A stretch of 5,960 nt of DNA from Eubacterium sp. (lineage in GTDB: Bacteria > Bacillota > Clostridia > Lachnospirales > Lachnospiraceae). Both the position numbers and the translations under genes were made by a program. The notes beneath the pieces were generated by a model that did no database searches, was not told where the DNA came from, and was given only the letters and a program-made list of their open reading frames with translations. Positions 1-5,960 of this stretch are shown here, in pieces (position 1 is the stretch's first letter; the number at the start of each line of letters is the position of its first letter). Location: NCBI GenBank assembly GCA_017616955.1, contig JAFZXD010000010.1:1-5960 (forward strand), in the 5' to 3' direction.

Positions 1-1858
1 CTTCTATCTCCTCATTATCTAGCATAAGCTCCTCTGCATCATCCCGAGACTCAAACTTGTTGTCTTTCAAGGCTTTCTCTAATGCCTTTTCGGCCTCTTT
101 ATGTGATTTGTCGGCCACTTTAGTTTCCTTTTCAGCTGAGCCTATCTTAGTTTTAGATTCGAGATAAGCATCCTTGGCAGATTTCTCCGCAGCAAGCAGT
201 TCCTGCTTCAATTCCTCATACTCCTCAATAGACGTCTGGAGTTTTGCTATCTCTTCTTCAAGTTTTTCCGCTGTTGCAACACCTTCTACAAGGTTCTTCT
301 TTCTGCTGTCTAACCGCTCAGAAAGTGTAGTAACCTCAGTATTTGCCTTCTCAACTACAGCATGTTTTTCTTCGACAAGTTTTTTGGCCTTCTCCTGCTC
401 TGAGATCTGTTCCTGCAGTTCCTGATACTTCTGTTCTGTAGCTTTCTTCTTTGAATCTACTTTCGCCTTGGTAACGCTATTCTCAGCGACCTTTGCTTTA
501 TGAGGATGTTCTGTGCTTCCACAAACGGGGCAAGGTTTTCCCTTCTTTAACTGACCTGCCAACTCACCGGTTATTCCGGCAAGATATGCATTTAAAAGGT
601 CTTCGTGTTCAGCCTGTAAAGTCGTATACTCCTCCTTAAGCTTGACTATTACTTCTGCAAACGCATCCCTAGCTTCTTTCGCCTGGTTCTCTGCCTCTAA
701 AGCATCCGAAGCAACTTTTTTCTTGGCCTTAAGTTCACGTTCAGCATCTTCAAGGCCCTCATAATCCTTACGTTTGCCTTCATAAATAATCTTCTTAGAC
801 TTAAGTGCTTCGATGTCTTTTTCCTTCTCTACATGAAGCTTTAACTTCTCTGAAGCATCCTCCGCGGACTTCTTTTTAGTTTCCGCTGTCTTTCTTGCCG
901 TCTCTTCATCTTTTTTTCTTTTCTGGAGAGACTCTGCAGTTGTTTCCTCAGCTTCTATAAATGTCCTTACTTTATCAGCACGCTTAGCATCATTTAATGA
1001 CTTTTCCCATTCGGCGCGCTCTTCCTTTTGTGATTCAAGCTCTTTAATCTTCGTTTCAGCCTTATGAAGGTCACTAAAACGCTTAGCTAATGCAAGGATT
1101 CCCTGCTGTTCTTTTATGATTTTCTCATAATCTGCTTTCTGATACTCAGCATCAAGTTTTTCTGCCTGATCCTTTTTGTGTGTTACGGCTAATTCAAGCT
1201 GGGATATTGTATCGCAGCCTTCTTCGGCAAGACTGTTCTGTATCTTTTCCCGAATTCCCCTCAACTCACTTCTGCGTCTTTCCGCCTTGTCATAAAAGCG
1301 TTCTGCAATTACCTGCCACTTATCTTCACCAAAAATGCTTGTAAGGATCTTCTCTTTTTCATCTGAATTAGAAGTAAGCAAGCGTTCAAACTGGCCCTGC
1401 GGAAGCACTATAACCTGACGAAACTGCTCATATTCCAGCCCGATTAACTCTACTGCCTTGTCATTTACAGCTTTTTCCTTTGCATTTTCCATAAGAGGGC
1501 GCCATATTCCATCCTCTCCTTTATGAGATACATTGTAAGCTGCAGAAAGATTCTTTCTTTTACGTTCCAACCTGCGTTCAAAGAGATAGAATTCACCATG
1601 ATTCTCAAATTCGAACTTTACGAACGTATCTGTATCAAAATCCGCATTTGTGCAACGCATTGATTCAAAATCATCTCTTCCATGTCCGCTGCTCTTACCA
1701 AAGAGCGCAAATGTCATAGCATCAAGGATCATGGTCTTTCCTATACCCGTTTTACCACATATAAGAAACAAGCCCTTTGAGGAAATAGCCTCAAAATCAA
1801 CCTTCTCGTGGCCTACATACGGGCCAAAAGCCTGGAATTCAACTTTAATCGGTCTCAT
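1..1858 (-). CDS. sbcC: SbcC, Rad50-type ATPase of the SbcCD nuclease (5' part; 3' end cut by the window edge)
   Basis: This is the ATPase and DNA-tethering subunit of SbcCD, the bacterial Mre11-Rad50 equivalent, which cleaves hairpins and blocked double-strand ends. The frame is open for 619 codons with no stop and runs off the left edge. The start is the ATG at 1858-1856 (MRPIKVEFQAFGPY), chosen because the family begins this way and a strong Shine-Dalgarno site precedes it. The Walker A motif GKTGIGKT is at residues 35-42, followed by MILDAM. The Q-loop segment LPQGQFERLL is at 152-161. A Glu/Lys/Ala-rich coiled coil runs from about 190 to 440, then the zinc hook CPVC (C443, C446) in the context GKPCPVCGSTEHP, then the returning coil to the edge. 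The signature motif, Walker B and D-loop are expected in the missing C-terminal part. Walker A is slightly atypical (TGIGKTM rather than the usual TGAGKT/S-T/S). It overlaps sbcD by four bases. The identification is firm; full length is unknown. Confidence 0.96.
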   Translation of the reverse strand, partial: MRPIKVEFQAFGPYVGHEKVDFEAISSKGLFLICGKTGIGKTMILDAMTFALFGKSSGHGRDDFESMRCTNADFDTDTFVKFEFENHGEFYLFERRLERKRKNLSAAYNVSHKGEDGIWRPLMENAKEKAVNDKAVELIGLEYEQFRQVIVLPQGQFERLLTSNSDEKEKILTSIFGEDKWQVIAERFYDKAERRRSELRGIREKIQNSLAEEGCDTISQLELAVTHKKDQAEKLDAEYQKADYEKIIKEQQGILALAKRFSDLHKAETKIKELESQKEERAEWEKSLNDAKRADKVRTFIEAEETTAESLQKRKKDEETARKTAETKKKSAEDASEKLKLHVEKEKDIEALKSKKIIYEGKRKDYEGLEDAERELKAKKKVASDALEAENQAKEARDAFAEVIVKLKEEYTTLQAEHEDLLNAYLAGITGELAGQLKKGKPCPVCGSTEHPHKAKVAENSVTKAKVDSKKKATEQKYQELQEQISEQEKAKKLVEEKHAVVEKANTEVTTLSERLDSRKKNLVEGVATAEKLEEEIAKLQTSIEEYEELKQELLAAEKSAKDAYLESKTKIGSAEKETKVADKSHKEAEKALEKALKDNKFESRDDAEELMLDNEEIE

Positions 1859-3000
1859 TCTTCAACTACCTCCTTCTCATATTCTTCTATAGCATCCTTA
1901 AACAACGAGATAAGATGTTCGCTAGGGGCCTCATCCAATATATCCTTGCAGTACTGTGCAAATACCGATTCGGGATCAGTATCGGCATTCTCAAACTCCT
2001 CAATTGTCATCGTAATCTTGGCATCATCCCGATCGAAGCCCTTACCTGTTACTTCCAGAAGGTTCTTGTACTTCTCCCTAAAAGCAGCCATAGAATCCAT
2101 GCCCACATAGCTATCTGTAACCTCAAGACGAACATACCCGTCCTTGGTCTCATCATCATAATCTGCTTTCATCAGATCATCGAAGGTTCCTGTAAGAGTT
2201 GTTCTCTTATGGAGCTGAGGTATAGGTATTATCTTTTGTTCCCAGGAATCGGTATCAACTATTGTTACACTCTTTTCCTGCTTTTCCTCCTTGCCAAAGG
2301 AATAAGCCATAGGAGATCCGCTATACCTAATCTTCTTATTGATCTGCTGCGGTCCGTGAAGATGTCCTAATGCAACATAGTCGAATCCTTTAAACACATG
2401 AGATCCAATCATGGTAGCCTTACCAACTTCTGCGGCCCTGTCACTAACAGATGTTTCTGCATCAACTATAAAAGCATGTGCAACAAGAATGTTCTTATGC
2501 TTTTTCACAAAGGAGTCTCGATACTTATCAAGAACCACTTTATAAGCATCTTCCATCGAATTGATCTCTTCAGCCTTATCAGGATAAGTAGCCTTCACCC
2601 TGTCAGTAGAAATCCAAGGGAGCAAGTATATATCTACATCACCCGCATTAACCACCTGCGGCTTATCCGAAAGAGAACCTGCAATATATAATCCACTCTT
2701 CTTAAGAAGCTCATTGCACTGAGATATTCTCTCAGCTCCATCATGATTTCCAGCGATCACATAGACCGGTATCTCAAGAGTTGCGCAGATATAGGTCATC
2801 ACCTCATCATATACGTGAAGTGCCTCGGTAGATGCTATGCTTTTATCAAATACATCTCCTGCGAGAAGTATTCCATCAACCTTCTCATCCACCGCAATCT
2901 GGCATATCTTTTCAATAACATATTTCTGGTCCAAGGTATATGACACCCCTCCGCGGAATGTCATCCCTAAATGCCAGTCGGATGTGTGCAAAAATCTCAT
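1855..3000 (-). CDS. sbcD: SbcD, Mre11-type exo/endonuclease subunit of SbcCD
   Basis: This is a complete 381-residue metallophosphoesterase-fold nuclease, a usual length for SbcD. It would form the catalytic heart of SbcCD: Mn-dependent 3'-5' exonuclease and ATP-dependent endonuclease activity at DNA ends and hairpins (family knowledge). All expected metal-binding motifs are visible in order: TSDWH (D8, H10), GDVFD (D49), GNHD (N85, H86), AHAFI (H175) and GHLH (H213, H215). The region from about 290 onward (DGYVRLEVTDSYVG and beyond) fits the C-terminal capping and SbcC-binding part, and the tail is acidic. The ATG at 3000-2998 starts MRFLHTSDWHLG, the standard SbcD N-terminus, six bases after AGGAGG. 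It lies 10 bases after addA and overlaps sbcC by four bases, so it is surely co-transcribed with both. No truncation or missing catalytic residue is seen. Confidence 0.98.
   Translation of the reverse strand: MRFLHTSDWHLGMTFRGGVSYTLDQKYVIEKICQIAVDEKVDGILLAGDVFDKSIASTEALHVYDEVMTYICATLEIPVYVIAGNHDGAERISQCNELLKKSGLYIAGSLSDKPQVVNAGDVDIYLLPWISTDRVKATYPDKAEEINSMEDAYKVVLDKYRDSFVKKHKNILVAHAFIVDAETSVSDRAAEVGKATMIGSHVFKGFDYVALGHLHGPQQINKKIRYSGSPMAYSFGKEEKQEKSVTIVDTDSWEQKIIPIPQLHKRTTLTGTFDDLMKADYDDETKDGYVRLEVTDSYVGMDSMAAFREKYKNLLEVTGKGFDRDDAKITMTIEEFENADTDPESVFAQYCKDILDEAPSEHLISLFKDAIEEYEKEVVEE
1868..1875 (-). promoter_or_regulatory. Shine-Dalgarno site of sbcC, inside the sbcD coding end
   Basis: On the minus strand this reads AAGGAGGT, a near-perfect anti-16S match, ending 9 bases before the sbcC ATG (10 counted from GGAGG). 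It lies within the last codons of sbcD (KEVVEE), and the sbcD stop and sbcC start share ATGA at 1855-1858. This supports the chosen sbcC start and suggests translational coupling, though the site is strong enough for independent initiation. Confidence 0.85.
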
Positions 3001-3006
3001 CTTGCG

Positions 3007-3012
3007 CCTCCT
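3007..3012 (-). promoter_or_regulatory. Shine-Dalgarno site of sbcD, overlapping the addA stop codon
   Basis: On the minus strand the sequence is GATAGGAGGCGCAAG followed by the sbcD ATG. AGGAGG sits six bases before the start, and its first two bases are also the last two of the addA TAG stop (3013-3011). A ribosome terminating on addA therefore stops on this site, which fits translational coupling. The 10-base spacer leaves no room for a separate promoter or terminator. Confidence 0.87.
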
Positions 3013-5960
3013 ATCTGTACAAATCTATAAGTTCCGTCTGAACATCACTAACGCCGAAGGACTTTCCAATCGCGTACCTATATAAAGCAAGCTGTCCTTC
3101 GTACTTATTCTGTACGCTCTTTACAAAAGCTGTTGCAGCTTTTCCGTTCATGGCATCAGACTTATAGTCATAGACCTTGATACTGCCATCTTTATTCTTA
3201 ACAACAATGTCGGCCTGTCCATTCACCCAGATGGGCTCATCGCCAATAATAATGGCATCCTTCGCTCTCTTTAAATACGTTCCAAAGTCAGCAATAAAAG
3301 CTGCTCTCTCTGAGTCCTCTACAAAGAAAGAAAATGTGTATTCCGGATAAATCTCCTCTGCATCTGCCATAATAGGAGCAATTACTTTATCAAAATACTC
3401 CAGCATCTTAGCTTTAAGGAATTCAAAGAACTCCTTAGGCTTATCCTCAGCTCGCATATCATCATAATTCTCAAGAATTGCCTGGTTGATAATGCGCTCT
3501 ATCGCCTTCTCACGATCAGCCGTAGCCATCTTTTCAAGTGACTCATACCGAATGAATATAAGTTCATAAACCTTATGCATTACAGTACCAAACACATTCC
3601 CACCAGGTCTGCTTTCCTTAATGTATCCCGAATCAGAAGGTGCGTACCCTGTTACACCTTCGGGTTCAAGCCCGCTCGGAGTAATGCTTATAAGCTGACT
3701 TTCCGAGAGCTTCGAGATATCTGCAGCAGACTTATTCGCCTCAAGATTCTGAAGGTTATACTTTATATGTGTAGCCGAGGAAGTTAACGGTGCTATAGGA
3801 TATGACTTCGCATCTGCCTCTCTATCATGAATCCATTCATTAACATCCGGCAGACTATCATATCGGTAGATTTCATCTGAAAACCATGCATTTGGATATG
3901 TTCTTCCATAAATCAACGGCATGATTATCAAAGCATGGGCTGCCCTTGTAGCAGCCACGTACTGAAGGCGGATGGATTCTTCCATTTCTTCAGTATATGC
4001 CTGCTTTAAGCGTTTAACATCCCAGCCATAAGCCGGTACCAGCTCTGTGGATGCGAATTCTCCGCTGCTATTCTTATAACTAACAGTCGGATAGTATTTC
4101 CCATCATTCTTAAAACCGCTATATCTGCATCTTTCATCATTAGAGCGATCTGCAATGATAACTATCTGCCCAGTCAATCCTTTTGCCTGATGCACATTCA
4201 TGAGCCTTACCGCGTTTTCATTACTGTCTAACGGAATCTCACGCTTTATTTCCTTCTCGATATAATCGTTCATCAACGACGAAAGCTGTGACATATCACC
4301 ATCATTATTCGAAAGACATGTCTCGACCATCTGATTAAGTCTAATTCTGTACTCTCTTACACGCTCAGGATCCTGTAGTTTTCCCTTGGGAAGGTATAAC
4401 TCTTCTTTTGAAAGCAAATAGCGCACAATTGCAGCAGAATCCATAGCATTTTCTCTGAAATATGCCCTTAGCTCATTCAACTCAGACTCTGCTTTCTTTA
4501 TTTCATCCGCATCCACCTTGGATGCATCTAATCCGTACAGTATCTGCACCGCAGTTAAACGCTTTTTCTTATTTTTATAGCCTGCCAGGTATTCAACCAA
4601 AAGAACATAATTCCTGAGAATTTCATCTTCGGATACCTTAAACTTTCCCTGAACGTTCACTGGAATTCCGTACTCTGCAAACTTTTCGACATAGTTCTTT
4701 ATGTTTGTCGTATTCTTGCATATGATCATTATGTCGGAATACTGAATCTTCCTAAGAAACGGTTCATCAAATGAATCAATGCCATTTCTGACAGGTTCCT
4801 CAACAAAACAATGCGTATTGTCAACAAGGCTATTCACGAGTTCAACAACTGCCGTGACATCATCTGCCTTTTTGTATTTTACGGGTTCTCCTTTCCCATC
4901 AACTCCGAGGTCCGCTTCATACTTATATACCCCATGTAAAGCGCTAGGCTCGGAAACCACCCAGTCCGTATCCATAGGTAAGTAGGATAACGGCATAAGT
5001 TTCGAAAACTTATCATTTACCCAGTCCACAACGGCCTTATTAGATCTGAAATTGGTATCCAGAGAAACAGATTCTGCCAACGTAGCAGGCATACCTGCCA
5101 TCATGGCATCAACTTCATCATAAACTGCCTTTTCAGCACCTGTGAACCTATAGATCGACTGCTTCGGATCTCCGACAACAATAAGTTTGTCCTCCTGTAA
5201 ATCGTTAGCTGTCGGAGCTGTACCTATATTTTCAGAAAGCATTTTTACGAGTCCTGCCTGAAGACCGGTTGTGTCCTGAAACTCGTCCACATAAAGCTTT
5301 GTGTAAGTCCCCCTAAGCTTATCAAGGACATCGGGATGGTTAGAAAGAAGCTTATCGGCGCGATAGAGAATATCATCATTTGAAAGACTCACCGTTTCAG
5401 CGTCATTCTCCTTCTGATACTCATTCTGCATATTGCAAACATAATCGACAACTTCCGATGCCTTCTTGGACGAGAGCATAAAATCGTTATAAAGTGTCTC
5501 AAAATCCCAATCCAGACTGCATTCAGGAATGTCGGGAATTACTCCCAACAACGGAACATTATCTCCAGCCGCTCCATAGAATGATTTATCCTTCTTAACA
5601 AACTCATTTATCTTAGCAACAGCCTTTGACAGGGTAACCGCCTCATCACATCCTCTGGTTGTTTTCCCCTCGACTTCCGCAATCCATTCCACAATCATTC
5701 CGGGATCTTTATTAAGCTTTTTAGGATTTCCTTTGCCATCGACGGGTCTATTTGCCATCAATGTATTCTTGAAGAGGATCAACTTCGGCAACCATGCTGT
5801 GATGTAGTCCGCCGCTGCCTTATCAAAGTCTGCTGTATGGTCTGCCAGATCATACATAACATCCTCTCGAACATTGGCAATATCGGTAAACATATTAAAA
5901 AACACTTCATATGTAACATCGCGTTCAGTATTATTCTTCAGCTTATGTATCCACTTATAC
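3011..5960 (-). CDS. addA: AddA/RecB-type UvrD-family helicase-nuclease (3' part; 5' end cut by the window edge)
   Basis: This is the helicase and nuclease subunit of an AddAB (RexAB) or RecBCD-like end-resection machine, which unwinds and degrades double-strand ends until Chi and prepares a 3' end for RecA. The visible 982 codons, about the C-terminal four fifths, end in TAG at 3013-3011. Counting from the GTG at 5905, SF1 helicase motifs are: II DEFQDT 207-212, III GDPKQSIYRFTGA 245-257, IV TNFRSN 284-289, V VRLMNVHQAKGL 566-577, and VI YVAATRA 649-655. The C-terminal RecB-type PD-(D/E)XK nuclease shows GTVMH (H777), GQAD (D899), DYKSD (D913, K915) and YEGQLALY (Q938, Y942), so it looks catalytically intact. 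The frame stays open upstream of that GTG to the edge, the GTG has no Shine-Dalgarno site, and Walker A is absent, so the true start lies outside. The symbol addA rests on the motifs plus the sbcD-sbcC context; motif III also resembles RecB. An addB-like gene would be expected upstream. Confidence 0.93.
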   Translation of the reverse strand, partial: YKWIHKLKNNTERDVTYEVFFNMFTDIANVREDVMYDLADHTADFDKAAADYITAWLPKLILFKNTLMANRPVDGKGNPKKLNKDPGMIVEWIAEVEGKTTRGCDEAVTLSKAVAKINEFVKKDKSFYGAAGDNVPLLGVIPDIPECSLDWDFETLYNDFMLSSKKASEVVDYVCNMQNEYQKENDAETVSLSNDDILYRADKLLSNHPDVLDKLRGTYTKLYVDEFQDTTGLQAGLVKMLSENIGTAPTANDLQEDKLIVVGDPKQSIYRFTGAEKAVYDEVDAMMAGMPATLAESVSLDTNFRSNKAVVDWVNDKFSKLMPLSYLPMDTDWVVSEPSALHGVYKYEADLGVDGKGEPVKYKKADDVTAVVELVNSLVDNTHCFVEEPVRNGIDSFDEPFLRKIQYSDIMIICKNTTNIKNYVEKFAEYGIPVNVQGKFKVSEDEILRNYVLLVEYLAGYKNKKKRLTAVQILYGLDASKVDADEIKKAESELNELRAYFRENAMDSAAIVRYLLSKEELYLPKGKLQDPERVREYRIRLNQMVETCLSNNDGDMSQLSSLMNDYIEKEIKREIPLDSNENAVRLMNVHQAKGLTGQIVIIADRSNDERCRYSGFKNDGKYYPTVSYKNSSGEFASTELVPAYGWDVKRLKQAYTEEMEESIRLQYVAATRAAHALIIMPLIYGRTYPNAWFSDEIYRYDSLPDVNEWIHDREADAKSYPIAPLTSSATHIKYNLQNLEANKSAADISKLSESQLISITPSGLEPEGVTGYAPSDSGYIKESRPGGNVFGTVMHKVYELIFIRYESLEKMATADREKAIERIINQAILENYDDMRAEDKPKEFFEFLKAKMLEYFDKVIAPIMADAEEIYPEYTFSFFVEDSERAAFIADFGTYLKRAKDAIIIGDEPIWVNGQADIVVKNKDGSIKVYDYKSDAMNGKAATAFVKSVQNKYEGQLALYRYAIGKSFGVSDVQTELIDLYR

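Noticed and set aside
174..425. Serine-rich plus-strand open frame of 83 codons
   Set aside because: It is the reverse complement of the Glu/Lys/Ala-rich SbcC coiled coil (GAA/GAG codons read as TTC/CTC, GCA/GCT as TGC/AGC). It has no clear ribosome binding site and no recognisable domain.
631..637. Internal AAGGAGG in sbcC as a start for a shorter SbcC product
   Set aside because: It encodes Lys-Glu-Glu of the coiled coil, and no ATG, GTG or TTG follows at a workable distance.
911..917. Run of seven A on the sbcC coding strand as a slippage or phase-variation site
   Set aside because: It falls in Lys codons of the coiled coil, is short for phase variation, and the frame is intact across it. 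I saw no nearby stimulatory structure. Such runs are expected by chance in Lys-rich coding sequence.
1808..2943. Several plus-strand open frames of 66-151 codons opposite sbcD
   Set aside because: They lie antisense to a complete, motif-confirmed SbcD, overlap one another in different frames, and show no recognisable family features. They are shadow frames.
3001..3010. Separate promoter or terminator between addA and sbcD
   Set aside because: The spacer is only 10 bases, is partly the Shine-Dalgarno site, and contains no hairpin or T-run.
3575..4985. Plus-strand open frames of about 70 codons opposite addA
   Set aside because: They are antisense to helicase and nuclease coding sequence with clear motifs. 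Their composition is that of a shadow frame and nothing supports translation.
5903..5905. GTG as the start of the helicase gene
   Set aside because: The same frame continues upstream for 18 codons to the window edge with no stop. No Shine-Dalgarno site precedes the GTG, and starting there would leave the protein without Walker A. The codon is internal.
1..5960. A new defence or mobile system
   Set aside because: All three genes are recognisable core DNA-repair genes in a known order. I saw no integrase, transposase, repeat array, toxin pair or composition break.

Overview
The whole window lies within one minus-strand operon for double-strand-break processing. From right to left, which is the direction of transcription, it holds the 3' part of an addA/recB-type helicase-nuclease gene (cut by the right edge), a complete sbcD gene, and the 5' part of sbcC (cut by the left edge). 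I see no RNA genes, mobile elements, CRISPR arrays, promoters, terminators or unassigned gaps over 300 bases. The only non-coding DNA is a 10-base spacer between addA and sbcD.

The organism is most likely a Firmicute, perhaps a clostridial or Lachnospiraceae-like gut or rumen anaerobe. The reasons are the order addA-sbcD-sbcC, which as I recall matches the Bacillus subtilis addB-addA-sbcD-sbcC locus, strong AGGAGG-type ribosome binding sites, and moderately low GC (about 40% by eye). The family-level guess is inference; no species can be named from this sequence.

Layout: 3011-5960 is the AddA-like subunit, with helicase motifs II to VI and a C-terminal PD-(D/E)XK nuclease domain. Its reading frame stays open to the right edge, and the Walker A ATP-binding segment lies outside the window. 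1855-3000 is the SbcD (Mre11-type) nuclease with all its metal-binding motifs. 1-1858 is the first 619 codons of the SbcC (Rad50-type) ATPase: Walker A, Q-loop, first coiled-coil arm, CPVC zinc hook, and part of the returning arm.

The genes are tightly coupled. The addA stop codon overlaps the sbcD Shine-Dalgarno sequence, and the sbcD stop overlaps the sbcC start in an ATGA. The products would act on the same kind of substrate: SbcCD opens hairpin, blocked or protein-bound DNA ends, and AddAB resects the ends to give a 3' strand for RecA. I found no convincing new system here. The findings below concern motif variants, gene coupling and classification of the helicase.
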